From Halosimplex carlsbadense 2-9-1 (lineage in GTDB: Archaea; Halobacteriota; Halobacteria; Halobacteriales; Haloarculaceae): 64,000 bases of DNA. The stretch is from NCBI RefSeq assembly GCF_000337455.1, contig NZ_AOIU01000034.1, positions 1-64,000 of the forward strand, written 5' to 3'. The notes under the pieces were generated by a model. That model did not search any database. It saw only the letters and a list, made by a program, of their open reading frames with translations, and was not told where the DNA came from. Shown piece after piece: positions 44,700 to 53,225 of the stretch (the stretch's first letter is position 1; every line of letters begins with the position of its first letter). The position numbers and the translations under genes are program-made.

Positions 44700-45260
44700 G
44701 GCTCGACTAGGGCGCACAGATCCAAAAAGCCCGACGCAGCACACGAGTCGGTCGCGGACTCGGTGTCGATGGATGTTCGGTACAGGTGAGGTAGTTAGCG
44801 GTGCGTCCGGCGTGCGCTGTCGAGCGTGCCCGCGTCTCGCGCGGGCCGCTCGAAACAGTCGCCCGAGGTCCTCGCGAACCGTGTGAGCGAGGGCTTGTCA
44901 GAGCGTGCTCTGACAGTGGATGAGAAGCGCAGCCTGCGAGCATCGCAAGAGGTTGGGAAGGTGTGAGGCCGTCCGCGGTGCTGTGCGGGGCGGTCCTGGC
45001 GGACTGAAAGGGCGAGGCGCGCTCGCGTTTATTCAGTCGCCTGAGCGACCCCTATCCGAAGCGGCCGCAGGCCGCGAGGATATGTCGGTCAGCGACCGCG
45101 AGCGCGGTGAGGGCTTTCATCGCGTGCTGTCCCCGGTGAGTGCGGTCGCTGTCGTTCGATTTTATTCCACAACTCGTTCACCCGAAAGGACTGATAAGCA
45201 AGCACGCCGAATCGAGCGGACTACGAGTCCGGGGGCGTCGAACCGAGAGTCGCAACATTG
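44700..45260. other. Long noncoding region upstream of pyrF with many hairpins
   Basis: No protein gene is supported here. It holds the structured element at 44821-45120 described separately, the short promoter space of the Cys-rich gene at its left end (TATA-like GGCTTTTTGG, 44735-44726 on the minus strand), and AT-rich sequence near 45160-45190. A plus-strand open frame from 44920 runs through it but has Arg/Gly-biased, low-quality sequence and no protein character. Confidence 0.6.
44821..45120 (+). ncRNA. Candidate structured RNA or haloarchaeal dispersed element
   Basis: At least seven complementary pairs can be read by eye: CGAGCG/CGCTCG with GCCCGCG/CGCGGGC (44821-44852, 13 bp with one bulge), TGTCAGAGC/GCTCTGACA (44896-44915), GTCCGC/GCGGAC (44971-45004), TGAAAG/CTTTCA closing 45005-45119, GTCGC/GCGAC (45036-45049), TATCC/GGATA enclosing GCGGCC/GGCCGC (45053-45082), ACCGC/GCGGT (45095-45108). 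The segment AAGAGGTTGGGAAGGTGTG and GACTGAAAGGGCGAGG resemble sequence I recall repeatedly in haloarchaeal genomes; that recollection is unverified. Strand is inferred, not proven. It lacks the SRP and RNase P RNA signature motifs. Confidence 0.45.
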
Positions 45261-45266
45261 TTTATC
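45261..45266 (+). promoter_or_regulatory. TATA box of pyrF
   Basis: TTTATC lies 22-27 bases before the ATG at 45288. This spacing places transcription start at the start codon, giving a leaderless mRNA, as is common in haloarchaea. GGGAGGT immediately before the ATG is too close to act as a normal ribosome binding site. Confidence 0.6.
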
Positions 45267-45287
45267 GGACTCGGCGACTCGGGAGGT

Positions 45288-46100
45288 ATGAACTTCTTCG
45301 ACCGGCTGGCCGACCGGATCGCGACCGTCGACAGCGTCGTCTCGGTCGGGCTGGACCCCGACCCCGCGCGGATCCCCGACCACCTGGCAGACCACGACCT
45401 GCCCCGATGGGCGTTCAACCGCCGGATCATCGACGCCACGCACGAACACGCCGCCGCCTACAAGCCCAACGCCGCCTTCTACGAGGACCCGGACGGCTGG
45501 ACGGCCCTGCGCGAGACCGTCGCCTACGCTCACGGCAAGGACGTGCCGGTCCTGCTGGACGCCAAGCGCGCCGACATCGGCAACACCGCCCGCCAGTACG
45601 CCGACCTGCTCGACGACGACGACGGCATGGGCGTCGACGCCATCACCGTCAATCCCTACCTCGGCCGGGACTCGCTCGAACCGTTCCTCTCACGGGCAGA
45701 CAAGGGCGTCATCGTCCTCTGTCGCACCTCTAACCCCGGCGGCGCCGACCTGCAGGGTCTCGAACTCGAAACCGGCGAACCGCTGTACGAACGGGTCGCC
45801 GCGATGGCCGACCTGTGGAACGGCAACGACAACGTCGGCCTCGTCGTCGGCGCCACCGCCCCTGAAGAACTGGAAGAGGTCCGCGAGATCGTCCCCGACA
45901 TCCCGTTCCTCGTCCCCGGCGTCGGCGCGCAGGGCGGCGACGCCGAAGCGGCCGTCGAGTACGGCCTCGCCGACGGCGTCGGGCTCGTCAACTCCTCGCG
46001 GGGTATCATCTTCGCCGGCGAGAACCAGGGCGAGGGCTTCGCCGACGCCGCCGGCCAGGCGGCGAAGCGCCTCAAAAAGCGGCTGAACCGGTACCGGTAG
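45288..46100 (+). CDS. pyrF: Orotidine 5'-phosphate decarboxylase (type 2)
   Basis: A 270-residue TIM-barrel enzyme of de novo pyrimidine synthesis that converts OMP to UMP. The catalytic block is LLDAKRADIGNTA with the Lys and Asp charge network; SVGLDPDPARIP is the N-terminal strand; LVPGVGAQGGD and SSRGIIFAGE bind phosphate. This is the longer type-2 form. ATG 45288 is ten codons inside a longer frame and is chosen from the TATA spacing. Monocistronic by position. Confidence 0.93.
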   Translation: MNFFDRLADRIATVDSVVSVGLDPDPARIPDHLADHDLPRWAFNRRIIDATHEHAAAYKPNAAFYEDPDGWTALRETVAYAHGKDVPVLLDAKRADIGNTARQYADLLDDDDGMGVDAITVNPYLGRDSLEPFLSRADKGVIVLCRTSNPGGADLQGLELETGEPLYERVAAMADLWNGNDNVGLVVGATAPEELEEVREIVPDIPFLVPGVGAQGGDAEAAVEYGLADGVGLVNSSRGIIFAGENQGEGFADAAGQAAKRLKKRLNRYR

Positions 46101-46134
46101 CGCGGCCGGGCAACGACCCCCGTCTCGAAACCAG

Positions 46135-46142
46135 TATTTAAA
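46135..46142 (+). promoter_or_regulatory. TATA box upstream of the sensor-domain gene
   Basis: TATTTAAA is a strong archaeal TATA element. Start of transcription would be near 46167, leaving about 49 bases of leader before ATG 46216. GGAGGAG at 46188-46194 lies 21 bases before that ATG, longer than the usual ribosome-binding spacing. Confidence 0.55.
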
Positions 46143-46215
46143 TCTAGGGGAGCGGTTCCGCGACTGAAACCGTGATCCCCCTTACACGGAGGAGCGGGTC
46201 CACGGTCTACACGTG

Positions 46216-46842
46216 ATGACCACGATAGAATCCGCGTTCCGCCGCTTCGTCGGCGTGACGGTCGACCTGCAGACGTACAGGAACATCGCGTACTTGTTGC
46301 TGGCGTTCCCGCTCGGGACGCTCTATTTCACGGTGCTCTGGGGCGGCGGCGTCGCGGGGGTCTCGCTGGTCCCGCTGTTCCTGTTCGGGGTTCCTCTGCT
46401 GATCGCGGTGCTGGCCGTCGCCGTCCACCTCGCGGAACTGGAGGCGCGTCTCACCCGCGGCCTGGTCGGCAGCGACGTGAACTTCGAAGCGCCGCGCCCG
46501 AACGAGGAGACCGCCGTCGAGTTCGCGAAGCACCTGGTGACCGACTCGCGAAGCTACAGGGCGGCCGTCTACCTGCTGTCGAAGTTCGTCGTCGGCGTTG
46601 CGGCGTTCGCGGCGGTGTCGACCGCAGCGGCCGTCTCGACCGCGATGGTCCTCGCGCCGCTCCTCTACGGAAACCCGGAGGTTCACTACGATTTCGGGGT
46701 CTGGTCGGTCACGACGCTCCCCGGTGCGGTCGCGGTCGCCGCTGTCGGAGTCCTCCTCGGGTTCCTCACCCTCCACGCCTGTAACGTCGGCGCGCGAGCG
46801 GTCGGCGAATACACCGAACTGATGTTGGGATCCGCCGACTGA
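46216..46842 (+). CDS. Putative sensor-domain membrane protein
   Basis: A 208-residue protein with about four hydrophobic segments: IAYLLLAFPLGTLYFTVLWGG-like pair (read in two parts) near residues 26-70, and two more near 120-145 and 170-195. The FRRFVGVTVDLQTYRNIAY start followed by LAFPLGTLYF and the central LVGSDVNFEAP fit the PF13796 'sensor' domain found N-terminal to some kinases. No kinase or effector domain is attached, so what it signals to is unknown. GTG 46213 just ahead is an alternative start. Confidence 0.7.
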   Translation: MTTIESAFRRFVGVTVDLQTYRNIAYLLLAFPLGTLYFTVLWGGGVAGVSLVPLFLFGVPLLIAVLAVAVHLAELEARLTRGLVGSDVNFEAPRPNEETAVEFAKHLVTDSRSYRAAVYLLSKFVVGVAAFAAVSTAAAVSTAMVLAPLLYGNPEVHYDFGVWSVTTLPGAVAVAAVGVLLGFLTLHACNVGARAVGEYTELMLGSAD

Positions 46843-46843
46843 G

Positions 46844-47053
46844 TCAGAACTCGTAGGTGTCGACGCCGTCGGGCATGTCGTCGCCGGTCCCGGTCGGGTC
46901 CGCGGGGTCGCCGCCCTCGATCTCGGCCACGCACTCGCTACAGATCCCCAGCTGGGCGTCGAAGTGCCGGTCACACACCAGGTTCCCGCAGCGGTCGCAG
47001 GTGTGGTCGACCTCGGGGCGCTGGCAGATCTCGCAGAGCCCGGACACGCTCAT
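46844..47053 (-). CDS. Small zinc-finger protein (double Cys/His site)
   Basis: A 69-residue protein with CEIC (7-10), CDRC (19-22), C27, H30 and CSEC (38-41), enough for two zinc ions in a cross-brace like a B-box or FYVE-type small finger. A Gly/Asp/Pro tail ends DGVDTYEF. It is convergent with the sensor gene (1 base between stops) and divergent from the PQQ-propeller gene at 47145 by 91 bases. Function unknown. Confidence 0.75.
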   Translation of the reverse strand: MSVSGLCEICQRPEVDHTCDRCGNLVCDRHFDAQLGICSECVAEIEGGDPADPTGTGDDMPDGVDTYEF

Positions 47054-47144
47054 GATCCGCGGTTGGGTCCCGACGCGTTTAGGGGTTGGGTGGCCGATGC
47101 TGTCGGCCACAAGACACTTATCCGACTTCGGAGTGGTCGAGGGT

Positions 47145-48494
47145 ATGGACGCGCCCTCCCGTCGACGGGTTCTCGCTGTCGCCGCCGTAGCGGCCGGTGC
47201 GAGCGGTTGTCTCGACGGCGCCGGCTCCGCGTCGACAGCGTCGCCTTCGACGACCAGCGGAGACGAGACGCCGACCGCGTCACCGACGGCGACGGACCCG
47301 CACACGCCGACGGCGACCGAACCACCCACGGCCAGCGACACGGCCACCGATCCGTCGACCGGGTCGCCCGCGACGGAGTCGCCGGGGGTCGCGTGGCGGG
47401 ACGCCTTCGACGAGCCGGTAACGGCGCGACCCTTCGTCGGTGAGGACCGCCTGTTCGCGGGGTCGGAGGGCGGAACGCTCCGCGCCTACGGCTCGGACGG
47501 CGACCTCGCGTGGAAGCGTGATTTCCCCTCGCGGGTGCGGGACCTGACCGTCGCGGACGGGACGCTGCTGGCGCTGGTCGGGACGGACGAACTGTCGTCC
47601 GCCCACACCGTTCACGCGCTCGACGCCGCCTCCGGTCGGGAGCGCTGGACGTTCAGCCCGACCGACTGGTGGCTCGACGTCCTGGCCGCGTCGGGCGGAA
47701 CGGCGTACGTCGCGACCGCGGACGACGCGCTCTCGGAGTCGGGGGAGACGCTCTACGCGCTCGATCTCGTCGGCGGTGACACGGAGTGGTCGGCGGGGAT
47801 CGGTGACCCGCGCGAGGCGGTCCTCACCGACGACGCGGTCGTCGTTTCGTCATCCGGGCGGACGTACGGGTTCGACCGCACCGACGGCCGCCAGCGGTGG
47901 AGCCGCCCGGCCGAAACGGTCTACTCGACGCTCGCGGCCGTCGACGGGACGGTCGTCTACGCGGACAGCTCGGAGGCCGACGACGTCTACAGCGAACTCC
48001 TGGGACTCGACGCCGCCTCGGGGGAAGAGCGGTGGCGGCTCGACTCCTGGGCGGTCACCACGACGGTCGCCGGCGACGGCGACCTGTTCGCCGGTGGCGC
48101 TCGGACCGCCAGGATCGACCCCGCCGACGGCTCGGCCGCCTGGACGGTGGACAAGCCCGGTCTGCTCACCGACGCCGGCCTGACCGGAGACCGCCTCTAC
48201 GCGGGCGGCGACGAACTGCACGCGCTGACCCGCGAGGGCGGCGAGCGGGCGTGGACGTGGACGCCCGACCCGCCACAGGGTGGCGTCTCGGCGGCCGGCG
48301 TCGCCGACGAAACCCTCTACCTCGACTCGTACCACGATGCCGACGTTCGCAATCAGTACAAGTTCGCGGTCGAGACGGCAGACGGGAGCGACCGCTGGAC
48401 GTTCGAGAACGGCACCGAACTCACGGACCTCTCCGTCGGTGCGGACCTCGCGGTCGGCGGCGGCGAGGACGGGACCCTCTACGCGCTCCGGTAG
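47145..48494 (+). CDS. PQQ/BamB-type beta-propeller Tat lipoprotein
   Basis: A 449-residue protein. The signal has SRRRVLAVAAVAAGASGC with lipobox Cys at residue 22, followed by a Ser/Thr/Pro/Asp linker of about 60 residues and six to seven beta-propeller repeats with the PQQ pattern (LYALDLVGGDTEWSA, LLGLDAASGEERWRLD, YGFDRTDGRQRWSR). It is exported by Tat and anchored by a lipid. Such proteins can be assembly factors or enzymes; no PQQ-binding catalytic site was found. Confidence 0.82.
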   Translation: MDAPSRRRVLAVAAVAAGASGCLDGAGSASTASPSTTSGDETPTASPTATDPHTPTATEPPTASDTATDPSTGSPATESPGVAWRDAFDEPVTARPFVGEDRLFAGSEGGTLRAYGSDGDLAWKRDFPSRVRDLTVADGTLLALVGTDELSSAHTVHALDAASGRERWTFSPTDWWLDVLAASGGTAYVATADDALSESGETLYALDLVGGDTEWSAGIGDPREAVLTDDAVVVSSSGRTYGFDRTDGRQRWSRPAETVYSTLAAVDGTVVYADSSEADDVYSELLGLDAASGEERWRLDSWAVTTTVAGDGDLFAGGARTARIDPADGSAAWTVDKPGLLTDAGLTGDRLYAGGDELHALTREGGERAWTWTPDPPQGGVSAAGVADETLYLDSYHDADVRNQYKFAVETADGSDRWTFENGTELTDLSVGADLAVGGGEDGTLYALR

Positions 48495-48566
48495 CGGTCG
48501 GAGGCGCGCACCCGAACGGGAGCCGCGTCCGAGACGTTTAGGGGGCACCGACGCCAAGGGACGAGC

Positions 48567-49154
48567 GTGTACGGTTCCCGACTCGTCTCGGCGCTCGCGG
48601 CCGTGTTCACGGCCATAGCCGTCCTCTTCGCTATCTTCGGGGTCGTCGCGAACGTGGGCTTTTTCGCCGTCGCGCTGCTGTTCGGCGCGGTCGCGTACTT
48701 CATGTGGTACCACGCCTCCGGCCGGTTCGCCCAGCGGCTCTACCGCGGCGTCGAGGAACGTGCCGCCCCCGGTGGCGGCGGCCGGGGCGGCCGCGGCGGT
48801 TTCGGCGCCGGTCCCCGCGAGGACTGGGAACCGCCGCGCGACGAGGACGCAGGTCGCCGGGCGCGAGCGGCCGGCGGCCAGGCCCGCGGCGGTCGCGCGC
48901 GCACCGGTGGTCGACGGCGACAGGCACGCGCGGGGGGCCAGCGTCGGCGGCGACGCGCGGCCGCCGCGGCCCAGCCCAGCGGTCCGACGGCCGCCGAGGC
49001 CTACGACACGCTCGAACTGGACCGCGGTGCCGACGATGACGCCGTCAAGGCCGCCTACCGCGAGAAAGTCAAAGAGGTCCACCCCGACTCCCCCGACGGC
49101 GACGAGGAGGAGTTCAAGGAGGTCCAGTCAGCCTACGAGCGGCTGACCGACTGA
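48567..49154 (+). CDS. Membrane-anchored J-domain protein with Arg/Gly-rich linker
   Basis: A 195-residue protein, GTG start. Two N-terminal helices (about 7-28 and 31-47), an Arg/Gly/Ala-rich linker at 68-135 with many RGG and RRR groups, and a C-terminal J-domain core (TAAEAYDTLELDRGADDDAVKAAY, read as AYDTLELDRGADDDAVKAAY) with the HPD at 172-174 and EEFKEVQSAYERL. It would recruit DnaK/Hsp70 to the membrane. The strongly basic linker is odd for a haloarchaeon. Third-position GC matches its neighbours. Confidence 0.8.
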   Translation: MYGSRLVSALAAVFTAIAVLFAIFGVVANVGFFAVALLFGAVAYFMWYHASGRFAQRLYRGVEERAAPGGGGRGGRGGFGAGPREDWEPPRDEDAGRRARAAGGQARGGRARTGGRRRQARAGGQRRRRRAAAAAQPSGPTAAEAYDTLELDRGADDDAVKAAYREKVKEVHPDSPDGDEEEFKEVQSAYERLTD

Positions 49155-49314
49155 GTGCTGCCCCGTTCGATTCGAATGCGTACTGACCGCTGGATCATCT
49201 ACCAGTTGCAAATGATATTCGTCCCGCGATGCAGGATGAAGGTGTATATCTCGCACGAGCACACTCCGTCGTCCGCGAGATAGAATTCATAGATACAGAC
49301 GAAGACTGTTGGCG

Positions 49315-49650
49315 TTAGTGATCCAGATACTGAAGGATGTCTGTCCTCTGGTCGCGCAACTCGACGACCTCTCGGTCGTGATCATACCCGATGGCGCCAG
49401 CGTCGGCCAGAATCGGGAGATGTGCGTGGACGAGACTCGTACAGATACGCTCGTAGCGGTCACGGGTGTGTTCGCCTTCAAGCAGCGCGATCTGGTCGGC
49501 CACGTCACTCACCGGAGTAGCGCCTGCCTGGGTGGCGAGGTACTTGAGTGCGACCCGGCGACGGTGGTGGGAGAGAAGCTTGAAAACTTCCGACACGGAT
49601 TCTTCGGCGTCGATGTTTCCTGGGCTGCTGTCAGTGGTTTTGGTCGTCAT
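49315..49650 (-). CDS. DUF7344-type winged-helix protein
   Basis: A 111-residue protein with a winged-helix core: SEVFKLLSHHRRRVALKYL (residues 20-38), TPVSDVADQIALLEGEH and YERICTSLVHAHLPILADAG. It matches the haloarchaeal DUF7344 pattern, often found in sensory or HalX contexts. Probably DNA binding. An AT-rich region of about 190 bases lies between its start and the small gene at 49844. Confidence 0.75.
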   Translation of the reverse strand: MTTKTTDSSPGNIDAEESVSEVFKLLSHHRRRVALKYLATQAGATPVSDVADQIALLEGEHTRDRYERICTSLVHAHLPILADAGAIGYDHDREVVELRDQRTDILQYLDH

Positions 49651-49843
49651 AGCGGTGTCTTACTCCGCGATCTCTTTGACTGGTCGCCGCCCTCGGGCGG
49701 ACGGACACCGCGGAGTCCGTTTGGTATTCACGAAGGGGGTATCTTAACTGTATGTTACCATGTCGCGAGGGTAACCTACCGTTTGGGGGAAAGATTCGGG
49801 CCAGATATAGATATATTAACTGATATAGTTCCGACAGAGGGGC

Positions 49844-50065
49844 TCACTCGTCGACAAAGTCGCAGCCATTGTCGGGAGGGGCAGCACCGCTGGTTTTTTC
49901 GATACTAATTCGCCAGTCCGGCACTAAGTCCGACGGGGAGGTGACCTCCCACGTGTCTTCGACTTCGGTGCCTCTAGCGAAGGACTCCCGCAGCAGCGTA
50001 GCGAGCGCTCGCTCGAAGGCCTCGGACGGAGACTCCGAACATCCGTCGTTCGATGATGTGGTCAT
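49844..50065 (-). CDS. Small haloarchaeal protein, function unknown
   Basis: A 73-residue protein with EAFERALATLLRESFARGTEVED as an amphipathic helix (quoted parts AFERALATLLRESF and SDLVPDWRISIEK). It has the look of small haloarchaeal output-domain proteins that accompany DUF7344 regulators, but no confident family can be given. TATA-like CTTAAATATG lies at about 50151-50142 on the minus strand, 76-86 bases before the start. It is on the same strand as the DUF7344 gene, 193 bases upstream of it. Confidence 0.5.
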   Translation of the reverse strand: MTTSSNDGCSESPSEAFERALATLLRESFARGTEVEDTWEVTSPSDLVPDWRISIEKTSGAAPPDNGCDFVDE

Positions 50066-50400
50066 GCTGGTACTGGCCGCAACCTGCAGGATAGCGAACT
50101 ATAACTGCCCGCGGCCGTGCCGCACCGTAGTCGTCTTGCATATTTAAGCCTCACTGCCGACGAAGAAGTCCGAACGAACACCAACGCCAGCAGTACGTTA
50201 GCAGACGGCGTTTTCGGCTGAACAGAATCCGCCCACTGTACTGAACTCACCCGCTCCATGTTGTAGCGGGTTTCTGATTGATCTCATAGAAGTCCACACA
50301 CGTCGTGGTGTGTGTACACCCTGTACCGAGCGGCCATCGAGGGAGGTCTCGCCGGCGGTTTCACACACGTTTTTGCCGACGGGCCACCCAGCCCAGACCA
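50066..50400. other. Intergenic region with two hairpins
   Basis: No gene is supported. CCCGCT/AGCGGG (50250-50270) and CACACAC/GTGTGTG with a 6-base loop (50295-50314) are inverted repeats. TATA-like TATTTAAG (50142-50149) reads on either strand. The base composition is lower in GC than neighbouring genes. It may contain a decayed mobile element end; nothing proves it. Confidence 0.45.
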
Positions 50401-51072
50401 GTGACGCCACCGCTCGCCGTCGACATCGACGGAACGCTCACCGACGAGGACCGCGCCGTCCACCCGCCCGTCCTGCCCGTCCTGCGGGAGTGGGACGCGC
50501 CCGTGGTGCTCGCGACGGGCAAGGCGCTACCGTATCCGGTCGCCCTCTGCGAGTTCGCGGGCGTCGAGCGGACCGTCGTCGCCGAGAACGGCGGTGTCGC
50601 GTTCGTCCACGCGACCGACGACCTGCTCTTTCTCGGCGACCGCGAGGCCGCGCAGTCGGTCGTCGACGAGTACGTCGAGACGGGCCACGACCTGGGGTGG
50701 GGATCCCACGACCTGATCAACCGCTGGCGCGAGACGGAGGTGGCCGTCAGCCGCGAGGCGCCGCTCGAACCGCTCCAGCGGATCGCCGCCGACCACGGAC
50801 TCGAAGTCGTCGACACCGGCTTCGCCTACCACGTCAAATCGCCCGACGTGAGCAAAGGGCGAGCGCTGGAGGCCGTCGCCGAGCGGCTCGACCGCGACCC
50901 CGAGGAGTTCGTCGCCGTCGGCGACTCGATCAACGACGTGTCGACCTTCGAGGTCGCGGGGCGGTCGTTCGCGGTTGCCAACGCCGACGAGCCGGCCCGC
51001 GAGACCGCGGACGTGGTCCTCGACGCCGCCTACGGCGAGGGGTTCCTCGAAGCGGTCGAGCGGGTGCGGTGA
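50401..51072 (+). CDS. Archaeal phosphoglycolate phosphatase (HAD, Cof/type IIB)
   Basis: A 223-residue HAD hydrolase from GTG 50401. Motif I is VDIDGTLTD (nucleophile Asp), motif II is VVLATGK, motif III is the Lys in KSPDVSKG, and motif IV is VAVGDSINDVSTFE. A cap domain is inserted between motifs II and III. This is the archaeal 2-phosphoglycolate phosphatase type related to SPP/TA0175. Third-position GC is high. The gene is a single unit between a hairpin-containing spacer and the GTPase gene. Confidence 0.87.
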   Translation: MTPPLAVDIDGTLTDEDRAVHPPVLPVLREWDAPVVLATGKALPYPVALCEFAGVERTVVAENGGVAFVHATDDLLFLGDREAAQSVVDEYVETGHDLGWGSHDLINRWRETEVAVSREAPLEPLQRIAADHGLEVVDTGFAYHVKSPDVSKGRALEAVAERLDRDPEEFVAVGDSINDVSTFEVAGRSFAVANADEPARETADVVLDAAYGEGFLEAVERVR

Positions 51073-51225
51073 CCTCGCTGGCCGCTCACACCGGTCGGCC
51101 GCGAGGGACTGCCGTATCCGCTCACGACCGCTGGGGACCGATACGGAACGCTCGGGAGCGCTACGGACGGGAATCGGGCGCAAACCCGGAGAAGGCTTTT
51201 GTACCGCCCACCGTTACCGACCCCC

Positions 51226-52977
51226 ATGAGCCCCGACCGGGCCGCCCTCGAACGCGCCATCGAGCGCGGTGAGCGCGAGGGCGGCAGCGTCGAGTTCAAA
51301 GAGCGGCTCACGAAAGACCTCCACCTGGCGGACGGTCGCCGCGAGTCGCTGGCCGCCCAACTGCGCCATCGCGTCCTCTCCGGCGACGGCGAAGCCACCT
51401 ACGTCGTCGGCGTCACCGACGACGGCGCCCTCGCCGGCATCGCACCCGAGGAGTTCACCGAGTCGATGGACGTGCTGAGCCTGCTGGCCGAGGAAGCCGA
51501 CGCCCACATCGAGAACGTCGAAACCTGGGGCGTCGACGCCGACGGCCGCGCCAAACCGAAAGGAAGCGGCCCCGCTCCCGGAGCGGGCGTCGGCGGGACC
51601 GAATCCGCCTCCTCGTCGACCGCCTCGGAGTCGTCGACCGCCTCGGAGTCGTCGCTCGACTCGCCCTCGAACCGCGAAACACCCGCCGAAGGCATCGTCG
51701 GCGTCGCTACCGTGCGAGAGGGCGCTGTGCTGGAGGACGACGAGCACATCGTCGTCGGCACCGCCGGTCACGTCGACCACGGCAAGTCGACGCTGGTCGG
51801 GACGCTGGTCACCGGCCAGTCCGACGACGGCGAAGGCGGCACCCGCTCGTACCTCGACGTGCAACCCCACGAGGTCGAACGCGGTCTCTCCGCCGATCTG
51901 TCCTACGGCGTCTACGGCTTCGACGACGACGGACCGGTCCGCATGGACAACCCCGACCGCAAGTCCGACCGCGCCCGCGTCGTCGAGGAGGCGGACCGGC
52001 TCGTCTCGTTCGTCGACACCGTCGGCCACGAGCCGTGGCTGCGAACCACCATCCGCGGCCTCGTCGGTCAGAAGCTCGACTACGGCCTCCTGACCGTCGC
52101 GGCCGACGACGGCCCGACCAAGACCACCCGCGAACACCTGGGCATCCTCCTGGCGACGGACCTGCCGACGATGGTCGTCATCACGAAGGCCGACATCGTG
52201 AGCGACGAGCGTCTCGAGGAGGTCGAACGGGAGGTCGAGCGCCAGCTGCGGGAGGTGGGCAAGACGCCGCTGTCGGTGGCGCGCCACGGCGTCGGCGCGG
52301 CCGTCGAGGAGATCGATGAGAACGTCGTCCCCGTGCTGGCGACCAGCGCCGTCTCGATGGACGGGATGGACGCCCTCGACGAACTGCTGGAGCGGTTGCC
52401 CAAGACCGCCGGGCCGACCGACGACGAGTTCACGATGTACGTCGACCGCTCGTACAAGGTCACGGGCGTCGGCGCCGTCGCCTCCGGCACCATCCGTTCC
52501 GGGCGTGTCGAGGCCGGCGACGAACTCCTGCTCGGGCCGATGCAGGACGGCGGCTTTCGCGAGGTAGAGGTCCGGTCGATCGAGATGCACTACCACCGAG
52601 TCGACCGAGCGAAGGCCGGCCGGATCGTCGGCATCGCGCTGAAGGGCGTCCGCGAGGCCGACGTCGAGCGCGGGATGGTTCTCCTGCCGCGCGACGCCGA
52701 CCCGGATCCCGTCCGGGAGTTCGAGGCCGAGGTGATGGTCCTCAACCACCCGACCCGCATCGGCGAGGGGTACGAACCGGTCGTCCACCTCGAAACCGTC
52801 AGCGAGGCCGCCGCCTTCTACCCCGACGACGGACGGCTGCTCCCCGGCGACTCCGGGACGACGCGCGTCCGCTTCAAGTTCCGGGCGTACATGGTCGTGG
52901 AGGGCCAGCGGTTCGTCTTCCGCGAAGGCCAGTCCAAGGGCGTCGGCAAGGTCACCGACGTGGACCCCGACGAGTAG
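51226..52977 (+). CDS. GTPBP1-like translational GTPase
   Basis: A 583-residue protein. P-loop GTAGHVDHGKST at 178-189, G3 DTVGHE at 264-269 (most family members have DTPGHE), G4 TKAD and G5 TSAVS follow, then two EF-Tu-like beta barrels (KVTGVGAVASGTIRSGRVE and RFKFRAYMVVEGQRFVFR). The N-terminal 110 residues (GGSVEFKERLTKDLHL) and a Ser/Glu-rich linker to about 150 are the archaeal GTPBP1-type extension. Family members act in mRNA surveillance in eukaryotes; the archaeal role is not established. ATG 51226 starts MSPDRAALERA. Confidence 0.85.
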   Translation: MSPDRAALERAIERGEREGGSVEFKERLTKDLHLADGRRESLAAQLRHRVLSGDGEATYVVGVTDDGALAGIAPEEFTESMDVLSLLAEEADAHIENVETWGVDADGRAKPKGSGPAPGAGVGGTESASSSTASESSTASESSLDSPSNRETPAEGIVGVATVREGAVLEDDEHIVVGTAGHVDHGKSTLVGTLVTGQSDDGEGGTRSYLDVQPHEVERGLSADLSYGVYGFDDDGPVRMDNPDRKSDRARVVEEADRLVSFVDTVGHEPWLRTTIRGLVGQKLDYGLLTVAADDGPTKTTREHLGILLATDLPTMVVITKADIVSDERLEEVEREVERQLREVGKTPLSVARHGVGAAVEEIDENVVPVLATSAVSMDGMDALDELLERLPKTAGPTDDEFTMYVDRSYKVTGVGAVASGTIRSGRVEAGDELLLGPMQDGGFREVEVRSIEMHYHRVDRAKAGRIVGIALKGVREADVERGMVLLPRDADPDPVREFEAEVMVLNHPTRIGEGYEPVVHLETVSEAAAFYPDDGRLLPGDSGTTRVRFKFRAYMVVEGQRFVFREGQSKGVGKVTDVDPDE

Positions 52978-53225
52978 CGGTCGCCGACCGGGACGTGGAC
53001 CGCCGCCAGGCGGCAGTTACGCGCGGTAGCCGTCGTTCACTCCTCTCCAGTACCCGATTACGACACCGCTAGGCCCCGGATACTCGCGACAGCCCGATCT
53101 AACTTCCGTCCCCGGATCGCTACCGGTGCGCTACCACCCGGACAGCCGGTCGGTAACTTTGACCGGTGCGATCCAGGTGACGACACGCGTGCGGGACGGC
53201 GGGTTCCGCCCGCGGGAGATCACCA

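Noticed and set aside
45053-45082. Canonical kink-turn
   Set aside because: It lacks the three-base bulge followed by paired G-A in both strands.
44821-45120. SRP 7S RNA or RNase P RNA
   Set aside because: The GGAAGGGAGCA-type SRP loop and the RNase P P4 strand motifs are absent.
44920-45291. Plus-strand open frame through the structured element
   Set aside because: Composition is Arg/Gly-biased, start and end do not match any protein, and helices explain the sequence better.
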